From the NCBI GenBank assembly GCA_021324455.1, contig JAJPJA010000003.1, positions 1 through 45,626 of the forward strand: a DNA stretch of 45,626 bases, given 5' to 3'. The DNA is from Pseudomonadota bacterium. Lineage in GTDB: Bacteria > Desulfobacterota > Binatia > Binatales > Binataceae. This document shows positions 17,712-28,096 of the stretch, one piece after another. The notes beneath the pieces were generated by a model, which made no database searches, had not been told where the DNA came from, and was given only the letters and a program-made list of their open reading frames with translations. Both the position numbers and the translations under genes were made by a program. Every line of letters begins with the position of its first letter. The stretch's first letter is position 1.

Positions 17712-19019
17712 ATGAACGACTCACACGAACAGCGAAAGCTTGCGATTCTGGTCGGAGGCGGGCCCGCCCCCGGCATCAACAGCGTTATTGCCTCGGCGAC
17801 TATCGAGGCGGTCAACTGCGGCTTGCGCGTGATCGGAATCAGGGACGGCTTTCGATGGCTGGTCGAGGGCGACGCCTCGCACACGGTCGAACTCGGCATC
17901 CGCGACGTCAGCCGGATTCATTTCACCGGCGGCTCGATTCTGCGCACCTCGCGCACCAATCCCGCCCGCGATGAGCATGGAGTCGCGCGTGCTGTGGCCG
18001 CCCTTAACGAAATGCGAGTCAGCTACCTGCTCTGTATCGGCGGCGACGACACCACTTACGGCGCGTCCCGGATTGCCGAGGCCAGCCGCGGACGTATCGG
18101 TGTGGTTACCGTCCCCAAGACCATCGACAACGATCTGCCGCTGCCCGATAACGCGCCCACCTTTGGCTTTGAGACCGCGCGCGCCGTTGGAACCGGAATC
18201 GTCGAAAGCCTGATGGAAGACGCGCGCACGACCGGACGCTGGTATATCGCGGTGTCGATGGGCCGCAAATCAGGCGCATTGGCGCTCGGCATGTGCAAGT
18301 CCGCCGGTGCCACTCTGGCCGTGATTCCCGAAGAGTTCCAGGCCGATCCGTTCGACCTGAATATGGTCGTGGACACGATCGTCGGCTCGATCATCAAGCG
18401 GCGTGCGGCCGGACGCGACGACGGCGTGGCGCTGGTCGCCGAAGGCATCGCGGAGCGGCTGGAACCCGGGATGCTGGAGCGGTTGGCCGATTCCCAGCGC
18501 GACGCTTACGGCCATGTCCATCTGTCGGATGTTCCCATCGGCTCGGTGCTGCGCGATCAGATCACGAGGGCGCTGGCCGAGGTCGGGGTCAGCGCTACCG
18601 TGGTCAGCAAGGACATCGGCTACGAACTGCGATGCGCCAAGCCGCTGCCGTTCGACGTCGAGTACACGCGCACGCTCGGCTACGGCGCGGTCAAGTACCT
18701 GTTAAGCGGGGGCTCGGGCGCGCTGATCGCAATCAGCGGCGGCAGAGTGACCCCGGTGAGCCTGGGCGATCTGAGAGATCCGGAAACCGGACGCGTACGC
18801 ACGCGGATGGTCGAGATCGACACCGAGTCGTATCACGTGGCGCGCTCGTACATGATCCGGCTGGAGATGCATGACTTCGAGGACTCGACCCTGTCATCGC
18901 TGGCCGCGCAGACCAAACTGACGCCGCAGCAATTCCGGGAGCGCTTCATGCCGGTGGTAAAGGCCACCGCGCCCGGGCCCGGCCGCCTCGTTGCAACCGG
19001 CATCCCGGGGAATCTCTGA
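17712..19019 (+). CDS. Pyrophosphate-type 6-phosphofructokinase
   Basis: 435 residues, phosphofructokinase family. The loop GGGPAPGIN (about 15-23) replaces the ATP-type GGDAPGMN. The GGDDT motif is at 110-114, with D113 where ATP enzymes have glycine. PKTIDND is at 135-141, with K136 and the catalytic base D139. MGR is at 183-185. An aspartate and a lysine at these two places are the accepted marks of PPi-dependent enzymes, which block the ATP site and allow reversible use of pyrophosphate. The protein would interconvert fructose 6-phosphate and fructose 1,6-bisphosphate in the cytoplasm, serving glycolysis and gluconeogenesis. ATG 17712 is the first start of the frame; no strong ribosome site. 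It stands alone, but PPi supply and polyphosphate use elsewhere in the window fit it. Confidence 0.88.
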   Translation: MNDSHEQRKLAILVGGGPAPGINSVIASATIEAVNCGLRVIGIRDGFRWLVEGDASHTVELGIRDVSRIHFTGGSILRTSRTNPARDEHGVARAVAALNEMRVSYLLCIGGDDTTYGASRIAEASRGRIGVVTVPKTIDNDLPLPDNAPTFGFETARAVGTGIVESLMEDARTTGRWYIAVSMGRKSGALALGMCKSAGATLAVIPEEFQADPFDLNMVVDTIVGSIIKRRAAGRDDGVALVAEGIAERLEPGMLERLADSQRDAYGHVHLSDVPIGSVLRDQITRALAEVGVSATVVSKDIGYELRCAKPLPFDVEYTRTLGYGAVKYLLSGGSGALIAISGGRVTPVSLGDLRDPETGRVRTRMVEIDTESYHVARSYMIRLEMHDFEDSTLSSLAAQTKLTPQQFRERFMPVVKATAPGPGRLVATGIPGNL

Positions 19020-19224
19020 TCAGGCCGATTCGAACCAGCGCGGCTGCCTCTTCAGCAGGTGAAGGCTATCGGTTTTCCGCATTGCAAAAAGGTTCGAACA
19101 GTGGGGCAAGGCGTTCCCGCGCTCTTTTGCGGTCTGGCCCGGGCTTGATGGCGTGCAGCGAAGGCCCCCCGATTTTGCGGAAACAAAAATCGAGACTCCC
19201 GGGGAGAGCGGAGTGCCGCACGGA

Positions 19225-20094
19225 TCAGACGATAAAGTCCCGGGCAATCTTCTCCAGCTTGCGTTGACCTTCGCCGCCCGGGGGCAGAATCTGGTCGCCG
19301 AAAATCAGCCGATGACATCCGGCTTCCTCGTATTGGGCGATCATGCCCTTTGGATCCGGCGATTTGGAATCCATCAGCACGACTGAAATTTCGATCTGGC
19401 TGAAATCCCGTCCGGCTTCCTGGCACATGCCGCGCAGGGTGGCCAATTCCTTCTTGAGCCGGTCCGGCGGCAGATACACCGGCATCCATCCGTCGCCGAT
19501 CGCGACCGTGTTGCGCAGGGCGCGTGTGCACGACTGGTTGAAACCGCCGGCGCCGATATGAATGGGCGGATAAGGCTTCTGAACCGGCTTGGGATAGCAA
19601 TAGACTTTGGGAAATTTGACGAACTCGCCCGCAAAGCTCGCCTCGTCCCTGGTCCACAATTCGCGCGCGGCTTTGAGGTACTCCACCGTCTGATGCCATC
19701 GGCGCTTGAAATTGCCGCCCATGATTTCAGTCTCCTCGGGGAACCATCCGCCGCCGATACCGAAAATGAAACGGCCGCCGGAATAGTAATCCACGCTGGC
19801 CACTTCCTTCGCCATCAGGATCGGATTGCGTTCGGGAACCAGGCAGATGCAGGTGCCGAGCTTGATGGTTCTGGTCACGCACGCGGCCACCGCCAGCGCC
19901 ACAAAGGGATCGGGAAAGCGCTTGTAGCGTTCGGGCACCGCGCCGCCGGCGGGAAAAGGAGTTACGTGCTCGACCGGAATTATGGGATGCTCGCCGATGA
20001 AGGCCGACTCGTAACCCAGCGACTCGCAGGTTCGATAATAGTCCTGGATGCTGATGGTCTGGTCGGTGATAACGCTGGCCACGCCTATTTTCAT
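19225..20094 (-). CDS. LLM-class F420/flavin-dependent oxidoreductase (paralogue A)
   Basis: 289 residues starting MKIGVASVITDQTISI at ATG 20094, with GGAGGAAGTC directly before it; the open frame upstream of this start is not used. Family marks are YESAFIGEHPIIPVEH, TRTIKLGTCICLVPERNP, GRFIFGIGGGWFPEETEIMG and PPIHIGAGGFNQS. It closely resembles the LLM gene at 44493-45368: both share long stretches such as GEFVKFP, CYPKP and GDGWMP, so they are recent paralogues. Enzymes of this subgroup are usually F420- or FMN-dependent and act on small organic or acyl substrates; the actual substrate is unknown. The gene is divergent from the epimerase-amidohydrolase pair at 20311-22456, which probably acts with it. 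Confidence 0.9.
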   Translation of the reverse strand: MKIGVASVITDQTISIQDYYRTCESLGYESAFIGEHPIIPVEHVTPFPAGGAVPERYKRFPDPFVALAVAACVTRTIKLGTCICLVPERNPILMAKEVASVDYYSGGRFIFGIGGGWFPEETEIMGGNFKRRWHQTVEYLKAARELWTRDEASFAGEFVKFPKVYCYPKPVQKPYPPIHIGAGGFNQSCTRALRNTVAIGDGWMPVYLPPDRLKKELATLRGMCQEAGRDFSQIEISVVLMDSKSPDPKGMIAQYEEAGCHRLIFGDQILPPGGEGQRKLEKIARDFIV

Positions 20095-20136
20095 GACTTC
20101 CTCCGCCGCAAGACCGGATTCGAAAGCGACCGCCCT

Positions 20137-20165
20137 CTTATAACCCGCCCCTCTGTTCAGGCCAA
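20137..20165 (-). promoter_or_regulatory. Candidate promoter of LLM paralogue A
   Basis: On the minus strand TTGGCC (plus 20160-20165) is followed after 17 nt by TATAAG (plus 20137-20142), a good sigma-70-like -10 with a fair -35. It lies about 43 nt before the start codon at 20094. Spacing and position fit, but GC-rich phyla may use other consensus sequences. Confidence 0.45.
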
Positions 20166-20310
20166 CTGGATACGCCGGCGCGCGTCGGCCGCATTTTCTG
20201 CCCGTATCGGCTCGGGAGGGGGCTTTGCGGCGGGACCGCCTGCGCCAATCTGGCGTTTGTCCGCCGACTCGGGCAAAGTTGAACTGTCCGTGACATGGGG
20301 AGAGAACCAG

Positions 20311-21255
20311 ATGCCGTTCGAGCCGGTCAGCTTTGCGGGCAGGAAAATTCTGATCACGGGCGCAACCGGTATGGTATCGCGGCCGCTGGTGCGCGAGTAC
20401 AGCCGGGCCGCAACCGTGTTCGCAATGGCTCGTTATGGCCGGGCCGAGGATCGCAAGGCGATGGAAGAACTGGGCGGCATTCCGATCGCCGCCGATCTGG
20501 CCCGACCCGAAACCCTGTCCGCGATTCCCGAAGATATCGACTACGTGATCAACTGCGCGGTCGGACGTTCGAACAAATTCGAGTACGACTTCCCGGCCAA
20601 CGCCGAAGGCGTGGGGTTTCTGATGTCCCGATGCCGCCGCGCCAGGGCGTTTGTGCACATCTCAACCACCGGCGTGTACGAATATCGCGGGCATGAGCCG
20701 CGCAAGGAGACCGACCCGCTGGCCGATAACCATCGGGTGATGTCGGCCACCTATTCGATCTCGAAAATCGCGGGCGAAAGGGTATGCATGTTCGCCGCGC
20801 GCGAATTCGGCCTGCCGACCACAATCGCGCGGCTGTGTGTGCCATACGGCGAATGCGGCGGATGGCCGTATTTTCACCTGATGATGATGAAGAACGGGGT
20901 GCCGATCGAAGTCCATCCCGAGCGCCCCAATTATTACAACCTGGTCCATGTGCGGGATTACATCGAAAAGATTCCGCGTCTGCTCGCCGCCGCCACGCCC
21001 GAAGTTACCCTGACCAACTTCGCCGGATCGCCCCGCGTCAGCATCGAGCAATGGTGCGGATACCTCGGCGAACTGACCGGACTGCAGCCGCGATACATCG
21101 ACAATCCGCGCGCATTCGGCAGCCTGTGCACCGACCTGACCCGGATGCATTCGCTGGTTGGCGATACCGCGGTGGATTGGCGCGACGGCATCCGCGGCAT
21201 GGTCGAGGCGCTTGCGCCGGAGCTGTTATTGCGCAACAAGTCCGGCGCGGGATGA
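20311..21255 (+). CDS. NAD-dependent epimerase/dehydratase (extended SDR)
   Basis: 314 residues from ATG 20311. The frame is open far upstream, but the Rossmann fold begins only here (GRKILITGATGMVSRPLVREY, GXXGXXS motif) and GGGGAGAG lies just before. Other marks are the VINCAVGRSN cofactor-binding segment, HISTTGVYEY with the active-site Ser/Thr, and YSISK with the catalytic Tyr and Lys. RLCVPYGECGGWPYFHLMM follows in the substrate region. It belongs to the NAD(P)-dependent epimerase/dehydratase group; the substrate may be a nucleotide sugar or a non-sugar hydroxy compound. It is followed 58 nt later by an amidohydrolase on the same strand, and divergent to an LLM oxidoreductase, which suggests a shared catabolic role rather than envelope sugar synthesis. 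Confidence 0.85.
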   Translation: MPFEPVSFAGRKILITGATGMVSRPLVREYSRAATVFAMARYGRAEDRKAMEELGGIPIAADLARPETLSAIPEDIDYVINCAVGRSNKFEYDFPANAEGVGFLMSRCRRARAFVHISTTGVYEYRGHEPRKETDPLADNHRVMSATYSISKIAGERVCMFAAREFGLPTTIARLCVPYGECGGWPYFHLMMMKNGVPIEVHPERPNYYNLVHVRDYIEKIPRLLAAATPEVTLTNFAGSPRVSIEQWCGYLGELTGLQPRYIDNPRAFGSLCTDLTRMHSLVGDTAVDWRDGIRGMVEALAPELLLRNKSGAG

Positions 21256-21313
21256 GCGCGGCGATGCGGCGGCGGCCGGGTTATATAATCGGACCAAATG
21301 GAGGATTGAGACC

Positions 21314-22456
21314 ATGGCGGCAATGCGCGTGATTTCGGCTGATTCGCACGTTATCGAACCGGCGGACCTGTGGACGCAGCGCCTGGATCGCGCTTATGCC
21401 GACCGCGCACCGCGCGTGGGAACCAATCCGATTGGTCCCGGCTACTGGCTGATGGCGCCGGGCATCAGTCCCTTTCCCCTCGGCCCGAACATCGCCACCG
21501 GCAAGAGCGGCACCGATCTCAGCGAACACCTCGACAAAGGCTACGAGGGCGCGCGTCCCAGCGGATGGAATCCGGTCGAACGCATCAAGGATCAGGAGCT
21601 GGACGGGGTCGAAGCCGAAGTGCTGTACACCACGCTTGGGATGCCGCTGTTTGCGCTGCCCGACGTCGAACTGCAGGCGGCCTGCTTCCGGGTGTATAAC
21701 GACTGGCTGGCGGAGTTCTGCTCCTACAGTCCGCGCCGGCTGATTGGCAGCGCGCTGATTGCGCTGCATGACGCGGCGGGAGCCGTCAGGGAGCTGGAGC
21801 GATGCCGCAAGAACAGGCTGCGTGCGGCGATGATATCGGCGGCCGCACCCGACGATCGCCCCTACAGCAGCCGCGACTACGACCCGGTGTGGAATGCGGC
21901 GGCGGACCTGGAGATGCCGCTGTCGCTGCATATCATCACCGCGCGCGGTCAGAGCGCGGGCGTGATCGCGGCCGATATCGCGGCGCGCGCGCAGCAGGAT
22001 GCGCTGGGGATGATCTACCTGTCGCGCTACATGTTCTATCCGGCCGATATCCAGGTGAGTTTGTTCACGATCGTGATGGGCGGAGTGCTGGAGCGCTTTC
22101 CAAAGCTCAGGATCGTGTCAGCGGAAAGCGATATCGGATGGCTGCCGCACTTCATTTTCCGCCTCGATCACGGATACGACAAATTTTCCGGCGTGGCGAT
22201 GACGCGGCTGCGGATGGCGCCGAGCGAATACCTCAAACGCCAGATGTTTGCCACCTTCCAGGACGACCCGGTGGGCGCGTCGGCGTACCGGTTCTTCGGC
22301 GCCGACAACTACATGTGGGCGTCGGACTTTCCGCATTCCGACTCGACCTGGCCGCATTCGCGCGAAGTGATCGCGCGGGATTTCGCCGAAGTGCCGGAGC
22401 AGGTCACGCGCAAGATCGTGTTCGACAACGCGGCGCGCCTTTATCAGATCGGTTAA
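21314..22456 (+). CDS. Amidohydrolase family protein (PF04909, paralogue 1)
   Basis: 380 residues from ATG 21314, 9 nt after GGAGG. The metal-binding start is VISADSHVIEPADLW (D-X-H form instead of HXH). Later marks are RIKDQELDGVEAEVLYTTLG, YNDWLAEFCSYSPRRLIG, SLHIITARG (metal-ligand His) and ASDFPHSDSTWPHSREV (C-terminal Asp). This is the ACMSD-like branch of amidohydrolases, whose members hydrolyse or decarboxylate aromatic-ring breakdown products with a single metal ion. It follows the epimerase gene closely and is one of three paralogues in the window (also 41823-42974 and 43300-44415). It probably acts on an intermediate made by the neighbouring LLM and SDR enzymes. Confidence 0.9.
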   Translation: MAAMRVISADSHVIEPADLWTQRLDRAYADRAPRVGTNPIGPGYWLMAPGISPFPLGPNIATGKSGTDLSEHLDKGYEGARPSGWNPVERIKDQELDGVEAEVLYTTLGMPLFALPDVELQAACFRVYNDWLAEFCSYSPRRLIGSALIALHDAAGAVRELERCRKNRLRAAMISAAAPDDRPYSSRDYDPVWNAAADLEMPLSLHIITARGQSAGVIAADIAARAQQDALGMIYLSRYMFYPADIQVSLFTIVMGGVLERFPKLRIVSAESDIGWLPHFIFRLDHGYDKFSGVAMTRLRMAPSEYLKRQMFATFQDDPVGASAYRFFGADNYMWASDFPHSDSTWPHSREVIARDFAEVPEQVTRKIVFDNAARLYQIG

Positions 22457-22501
22457 GCTGCCGCTCCGGCATCCAACCGCGGCGCGCCGTATAGCCCTTT
22501 T

Positions 22502-25500
22502 TCAGCCCTGCCCTCCGGCGAGCGCGATGCCGAGCATTTCCGCAATTCCGTACAGCGGCAGACGCAGCCATTCGGGGCGGTTGTTCAGTTCGTAGCCGAC
22601 CTCGTATATCGCCTTCTCCATCAGCAGCGCGTCAAGCAGCGCCTGCAAATCCTCGCGTTCCCTGGGCACCAGCGACGGCCGGTCGGCGGTCTTCAGGTAG
22701 GAGGTCAGAAACGCCTGCGAGGTCCAGTTCACCCACAGCCGCGCCCACGGCTCCATCGCGGCGAAATCGGCCTTGCCCAGCACTCCGGTGCGCAACTGCT
22801 CGATCATCGAGGTGTAGGCCGCGTAATGGAACGACCGCAGCATCCCGGCGACGTCGCGCAAGGCCGGGCGCTTGCGCCGCCGCTCGCTCAGCGGCCGGGC
22901 GGGCTCGCCTTCGAAGTCGATGATGACGAAGTCCTTGCCGGTGTAAAGCACCTGTCCCAGGTGCAGGTCGCCGTGCGTGCGCATCCGCACCACGCTCAGG
23001 CGATGCTTCAAAAAGGCGTCGAAGCGCGAGGCGATCTGGGTCTGATTGGCCATGATCGCCTGCGCCTGCCCGCGCAGCATTTCCGGCATCACCGACAGCC
23101 GTCCGGCCATCATGCGCATCACCTGGCCCAGCAGATTGCGCATCGACTGGTAAACCGATCGCTGATACAGAGCGGTAAACGGTTCGGGGATGAAGTTGGG
23201 ATCCTCGTCGTCTTCAAGCAGGACCAGATGCAGTTCCGCGATGCGCTGGCCGAGCAGGCGGGCGGCGTCCAGATAGGCGCCGACGTAGTGGGTCACGGTC
23301 TGATCGGGCTCCTCGTCCAGCATCGCAATCAAACTCTTTTTCGCCGCCTGCGGCGGCTCCGGCGCGGTCGCCGCGACCTCGAAGTAGCGGTTCAGCTCGG
23401 CCACGGTGAACTGCCAGGCATCGCCCTGGTTGGGGACGAAGGAGAGTAAAATGCCGAGGTCGCGGTTCTCCGCCCGCGGCATTTTGAACTCGATCGAACC
23501 GGCCAGCTTGGGCACGTGGGGAAACTGATGCCGCTCGGTCAGAAAGCGGCCCATCTCCAGATCGGGATTAAGCCCCGCATCGAGCCGGCGGAAGAGCTTG
23601 AGGATGAGGCGGTCGCCGAACACGATCGAAGTGTTGGTCTGCTCGGCGCTCAGCACCCTGGGTTCGAGGGCCGCCTCCCTGGGGCCGCGCAATTCGTGAA
23701 AGTGCTTTGCGGTGGCCGCCGTCAGTTCTCCGGTGGCGCCTTTGATGCGGCGATGGCGTTCGATCATGTTCAGCATCGTCGCCCCGAATTCCGGATCCGA
23801 AACCGCGTCGTACAGCACGCCGTCGATGGTGGTCTCGCGTCCGTTGAAGCGCAGCTGGGCGATCACCCGCTCGGGCCATCGCGATTTCACCCCGGCGGCG
23901 CTCTCGCCCGTCGCCACCGCCATCGGCAGCACGTAGGTCTCGCTCTCGGCGTTGCGGTAATCGACGTTGATGATGGTCAGGTAGCTGACGCCGGTTTCTT
24001 CCGACAGCGGCAGCGCGTCGCTTATGGTCGCCGATCTGATCGACCGCGCCTTGCCCCGGAACCATCGGCAATGCGGCAGATAGCCGGGCAGCACCATGTT
24101 GATCTTGTTGCGCTGCGGCGTGCGCATCAGATGCTCGAAGGTGGAAGAGACCTCGATGTGCGGCACCTGGTAACCGGCCACGTCAGCCATGCCGTCCTTG
24201 TGGGGCGGCTGGATGGAAAACCACAGGAACAGATGCGGCCCCAAAGTAAAAGTGTAAGGCCGCTCGCCGATAACCGGAAACGGATTGCGGCCGAACAACT
24301 CCACCGGCACCATGTTTTTGAACTTCGACAGGTCGAGCTCAACGTACTGCACGAAGCGCGACAGATTGGCCACCACCAGGATGCGCTCGTCCTCGAAGCT
24401 GCGGATGAAGGCCAGAACGTGATTGTTGTCGGGGTTGAGGAATTCGATCGTGCCGCGGCCGAAGGCCTTGAACTGGCGGCGCAACAGAATCAGCCGGCGC
24501 ATCCACCATAGCAGCGAATGCAGGTTGGCCTCCTGCGCCTCAACATTCACCGTCTGGTAATGGTACTCGTAATCGATCACCACGGGCAGGATGAGTTCCT
24601 GCGGACTGGCGGTGGAAAAGCCGGCGTTGCGGTCCGCGCTCCACTGCATCGGGGTGCGCACCCCGTCGCGATCGCCCAGCGACAGGTAATCGCCCATGCC
24701 CAGTTCGTCGCCGTAGTAGATGACCGGAGTGCCGGGCAGGGAGAAGAGCAGGCCGTTATTGAGTTCGATGGTGCGGCGATTGTTGCCCAGCAGCGGGGCG
24801 AGGCGGCGGCGGATGCCGAGGTTGAGCAGCGTGCGTTTTTCCCTGGCGAAGGCGCGATACATGTAATCGCGCTCCTCGTCGCTTACCATCTCCAGGGTCA
24901 ACTCGTCGTGATTGCGCAGGAACAGCGCCCATTGGCATGAATCGGGAATCGCCGGCGTCTGGGCCCAGATGTCGGTGATGGGGAAGCGGTCCTCCATCCG
25001 CACCGACATGAACATCCGCGGCATCAGCGGGAAATGGAACGCCATGTGGCATTCGTCGCCCTGGCCGAAATAGGCGACGGCGTCCTCGGGCCATTGATTG
25101 GCCTCCGCCAGCAGCATCCGGTTGGTGAAGTTCTCATCGACGTGATGGCGCAGCTGGCGCAGGAACTGATGCGTTTCGGGCAGGTTCTCGCAGTTGGTGC
25201 CGTCGCGTTTGTACAGATACGGCACCGCGTCAAGCCGCAGGCCGTCCACCCCCATTCCCAGCCAGAAATCCATCACCCGAAAAACCTCGCGCTGCACAGC
25301 GGGGTTGTCGTAGTTGAGGTCCGGCTGATGGGAATAGAAGCGGTGAAAGTAGTATGCCTTCGCCACCGGATCCCATGACCAGTTCGAGGGCTCGAAATCC
25401 TGAAATATAATCCGCGCGTCTTTATATTTCTCCGGCGTGTCGCTCCAGATGTAGTAATCGCGATGGCTGCTGCCGGCCGGCGCCCGGCGCGCCCGCTGAA

Positions 25501-25861
25501 ACCATTCGTGCTGGCTGGAGGTATGATTCACCACCAGTTCGGTGACTACATACAGGCCGCGGCTGTGCGCTTCGCGCAGGAACTCGCGGAAATCGGCCAG
25601 CGTGCCGCAATCGGGATGGATTGCGGTGTAGTCGGAGATATCGTAGCCGTCGTCGCGCAGGGGCGAGGGATAAAACGGCAGCAGCCACAGCGCCGTCACG
25701 CCCAGGGATTGCAGGTAGCCGAGCTTGGCGGTAAGACCGGGAAAATCGCCGATGCCGTCGCCGTTGCTGTCGAAAAAGGAGCGGACCCGCAGTTCGTAGA
25801 ATACCGCGTCCTTGTACCACAATGGATTGGCGGGCGCGTGGCTTTCCTTGCTCTGTCTCAT
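22502..25861 (-). CDS. treS: Trehalose synthase fused to maltokinase (TreS-Mak)
   Basis: 1119 residues from ATG 25861. Residues about 1-550 are a GH13 trehalose synthase: [23 protein letters not shown], nucleophile D211 ([11 protein letters not shown]), acid/base E253 ([10 protein letters not shown]) and D319 (NHDELTLEM). It isomerises trehalose and maltose. After a link region (about 560-640), the C-terminal half is a maltokinase with an N-terminal cap and a kinase fold: HGDLHLGQ at about 963-970 (D965) and VIIDFEGEP with the metal-binding Asp. It phosphorylates maltose with ATP to maltose 1-phosphate, the substrate of GlgE. It lies 13 nt downstream of the glgE stop, so the two form one unit. 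Fusion of the two steps is known in several phyla and may channel maltose. Confidence 0.95.
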   Translation of the reverse strand: MRQSKESHAPANPLWYKDAVFYELRVRSFFDSNGDGIGDFPGLTAKLGYLQSLGVTALWLLPFYPSPLRDDGYDISDYTAIHPDCGTLADFREFLREAHSRGLYVVTELVVNHTSSQHEWFQRARRAPAGSSHRDYYIWSDTPEKYKDARIIFQDFEPSNWSWDPVAKAYYFHRFYSHQPDLNYDNPAVQREVFRVMDFWLGMGVDGLRLDAVPYLYKRDGTNCENLPETHQFLRQLRHHVDENFTNRMLLAEANQWPEDAVAYFGQGDECHMAFHFPLMPRMFMSVRMEDRFPITDIWAQTPAIPDSCQWALFLRNHDELTLEMVSDEERDYMYRAFAREKRTLLNLGIRRRLAPLLGNNRRTIELNNGLLFSLPGTPVIYYGDELGMGDYLSLGDRDGVRTPMQWSADRNAGFSTASPQELILPVVIDYEYHYQTVNVEAQEANLHSLLWWMRRLILLRRQFKAFGRGTIEFLNPDNNHVLAFIRSFEDERILVVANLSRFVQYVELDLSKFKNMVPVELFGRNPFPVIGERPYTFTLGPHLFLWFSIQPPHKDGMADVAGYQVPHIEVSSTFEHLMRTPQRNKINMVLPGYLPHCRWFRGKARSIRSATISDALPLSEETGVSYLTIINVDYRNAESETYVLPMAVATGESAAGVKSRWPERVIAQLRFNGRETTIDGVLYDAVSDPEFGATMLNMIERHRRIKGATGELTAATAKHFHELRGPREAALEPRVLSAEQTNTSIVFGDRLILKLFRRLDAGLNPDLEMGRFLTERHQFPHVPKLAGSIEFKMPRAENRDLGILLSFVPNQGDAWQFTVAELNRYFEVAATAPEPPQAAKKSLIAMLDEEPDQTVTHYVGAYLDAARLLGQRIAELHLVLLEDDEDPNFIPEPFTALYQRSVYQSMRNLLGQVMRMMAGRLSVMPEMLRGQAQAIMANQTQIASRFDAFLKHRLSVVRMRTHGDLHLGQVLYTGKDFVIIDFEGEPARPLSERRRKRPALRDVAGMLRSFHYAAYTSMIEQLRTGVLGKADFAAMEPWARLWVNWTSQAFLTSYLKTADRPSLVPREREDLQALLDALLMEKAIYEVGYELNNRPEWLRLPLYGIAEMLGIALAGGQG

Positions 25862-25874
25862 ACCTTGCTCTGTT

Positions 25875-27815
25875 TCATAGACGTTCTTCAACGCGCAGGA
25901 TATGCGCCGGTTGAACGGCCGGATCCAGCCGCACATAGTTGTACTGCGACCACTCGTAGCTGGCGCCGGTTAGCAGGTCCGTCACCCGGAAGCGCTGGCC
26001 GGGCGCGGCGCCGGCGACCTCGGGCGGCACCGTTACGGTGCATTCCTGGGGACTGAAGGGATCGAGATTGACGGGAATGAGCAGGATGTTTTCCCCGTCC
26101 GCGGAGGTCTTGGCGTAGAACAGGATATTGTCGTTGTCGGCGGGCAGAAAGCGCAGATTGCGGAAATCATGCAGCGCCCGATTGCCGCGCCGGATCGCGT
26201 TTACCCGCGCGATGAACTCCTTGATATTGCCCGGCTGATTCCAGTTGCGCGCCCGGATCTGGTACTTCTCGGAATTCAGATATTCCTCGCTTCCCGGCGC
26301 CACCGCCTGGTTTTCGCACAGCTCAAAGCCGCTGTAGATGCCGTAGCTGGGCGAGAGCGTGGCCGCCAGCACCAGCCGCATCCGGAACGCCGGCCGTCCG
26401 CCGGTCTGCAGAATCGCGCTCAGAATATCGGGCGTGTTGGCGAAAAAATTGGGCCTGAAATAGTCCCTCATACCGGTGGTCGTCAGCTCGGTCAGATACT
26501 CTGTCAATTCGTACTTGGTATTGCGCCAGGTGAAATAGGTATAGGACTGGCTGAAACCCGATTTCGCCAGCGCCTTCATCATCTTGGGCCGCGTGAACGC
26601 TTCGCCCAGAAAAATCACCTCGGGATGCGCGGACTGCACCTCGCCAATCAGCCATTCCCAGAACGCCACCGGCTTGGTGTGCGGATTATCGACCCGGAAA
26701 ATCCTGACCCCGCGCCCGATCCAGAATAGCACCACCTCCAGCAGCGCCCGCATCAGACCGCTCTGGTCGGCGGTGTCGAAATCGATCGGATAGATGTCCT
26801 GGTATTCCTTGGGCGGGTTCTCCGCATACTTGATGGTGCCGTCGGGCCGATGCTTGAACCATTGCGGATGCTCTTTGACCCAGGGATGGTCGGGGGAGCA
26901 CTGCACGGCAAAATCCAGCGCGACCTCCAGCCCCAGGCGCGCCGCCTGGACCACAAAGCGGTCGAAATCCTCCAAAGTGCCGAGCGCCGGTTCGATCGCC
27001 GTGTGCCCGCCGCTCTCGCTGCCGATCGCCCATGGACTGCCGACCGCCTGCCGCCCGCCGTTGAGAGAATTGTTGGGTCCCTTGCGATTGGTGTGGCCAA
27101 TGGGATGGATCGGCGGCAGATAGACAACGTCGAAACCCATGTCCCGGATGTCGCTGAGGCGCCGCTCGGCGTCGCGGAAGGTGCCGTGGCGATCGGGATC
27201 GGGCGTCTGCGAGCGCACGAACAGTTCGTACCACGATCCGAACGCCGCGCGCGGGCGGTCCACCGTCAGATGGAGCAGCGGCTGGTAGGTGCAGACGCCG
27301 AACCGCTCGCCGCAGCGCGCGGCCGCGTCGGCCAGCGCGGTCTGCGCCGCGATTTGCAGCGCGGTGCCGGGTTGCGGCGCGCGGCGCAGGGCCGTCAGAC
27401 TTGCGGCGATCAGTTTGAGATCGTCGCCCGCCGCGCGGCGGCGGATGGCTTCGAGCAGCTCGATCCCTTCAAGCAGGTCGGAGGCAACGTCGCGGCCGGC
27501 CTGCACCTTCTTGGTGAAGTCCGCCAGCCATGAGGCGTACAGATCGGTCCACGCTTCGACGGTAAACACATAGCGGGCGTTGTCCTGAGGGACAAAGCGG
27601 CCGCGCCAGCGATCGTTTTCGAGCTGGGCCATCGGCGCCTCGCTGAAGGATTCTTCGTCCTTGCGCCGCCACTTTACCGCGGCGCGCAGCAGTTGATGGC
27701 CGTCGCGAAAGATGTCGGCTTCCACCACGCAGGGTTCGCCGGCGATCGCTTTGGCCGGGTAGCGGCCGCAGTCGACCATCGGCGTAATTCCCTCGATCAC
27801 AATGTGACTCAACAT
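25875..27815 (-). CDS. glgE: Alpha-1,4-glucan:maltose-1-phosphate maltosyltransferase
   Basis: 646 residues from ATG 27815, a GH13_3 enzyme that transfers maltosyl units from maltose 1-phosphate to alpha-1,4-glucan. Marks: [22 protein letters not shown] (N-terminal domain), the [20 protein letters not shown] strand, nucleophile D376 in RVDNPHTKP, acid/base E405 in LGEAFTRPK, and a C-terminal beta domain. The frame is open to TTG 27884 (ATG 27881 next); 27815 is chosen because family similarity starts just after it, though the ribosome site is weak. It is followed 13 nt later by treS-mak, the enzyme that makes its donor. No glgB branching enzyme, treY or treZ gene is seen in the window. Its product is branched storage or capsular glucan. 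Confidence 0.95.
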   Translation of the reverse strand: MLSHIVIEGITPMVDCGRYPAKAIAGEPCVVEADIFRDGHQLLRAAVKWRRKDEESFSEAPMAQLENDRWRGRFVPQDNARYVFTVEAWTDLYASWLADFTKKVQAGRDVASDLLEGIELLEAIRRRAAGDDLKLIAASLTALRRAPQPGTALQIAAQTALADAAARCGERFGVCTYQPLLHLTVDRPRAAFGSWYELFVRSQTPDPDRHGTFRDAERRLSDIRDMGFDVVYLPPIHPIGHTNRKGPNNSLNGGRQAVGSPWAIGSESGGHTAIEPALGTLEDFDRFVVQAARLGLEVALDFAVQCSPDHPWVKEHPQWFKHRPDGTIKYAENPPKEYQDIYPIDFDTADQSGLMRALLEVVLFWIGRGVRIFRVDNPHTKPVAFWEWLIGEVQSAHPEVIFLGEAFTRPKMMKALAKSGFSQSYTYFTWRNTKYELTEYLTELTTTGMRDYFRPNFFANTPDILSAILQTGGRPAFRMRLVLAATLSPSYGIYSGFELCENQAVAPGSEEYLNSEKYQIRARNWNQPGNIKEFIARVNAIRRGNRALHDFRNLRFLPADNDNILFYAKTSADGENILLIPVNLDPFSPQECTVTVPPEVAGAAPGQRFRVTDLLTGASYEWSQYNYVRLDPAVQPAHILRVEERL

Positions 27816-27936
27816 CGCTTCCAGCTTTTTTCGGCGGCTGGCTTTGATTCCGGCACGATTCCGGCAGACGCCGCGCGCCATCAAGCCGGCTCTGCGGCCT
27901 TCGCTCCGGTCCAGCGGCGCCGGACCAATAGAAACA

Positions 27937-27967
27937 ATTATGTCGGTTTAGGGTATCGCGATGTCAA
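27937..27967 (-). promoter_or_regulatory. Candidate promoter of glgE-treS
   Basis: On the minus strand a perfect TTGACA (plus 27962-27967) is followed after 19 nt by CATAAT (plus 27937-27942), one base from TATAAT. The spacing is 2 nt longer than ideal. It lies in the gap between glgE and the divergent crotonase gene, about 122 nt before the chosen glgE start. Confidence 0.4.
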
Positions 27968-28096
27968 TTCAAGGCGTGCACATTGCGCGCGCTCTTTTCC
28001 ATTGACCGGCCGCCCGCGCTCGGATAACAGAAACCACACGGCCGCTCAAAGGCGCACAGTTCGAGGGCTTATCGGTCCGCGGCGAGGAGACGTTCC

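Noticed and set aside
17393..17899. Minus-strand 168-codon frame crossing the gap before the phosphofructokinase gene
   Set aside because: It overlaps the true start of the phosphofructokinase gene and reads as low-complexity Ala/Ser/Arg sequence.
22826..24511. Two long plus-strand frames opposite treS-maltokinase
   Set aside because: Shadow frames of a strongly conserved enzyme; His/Gln/Arg-rich translations with no recognisable fold.
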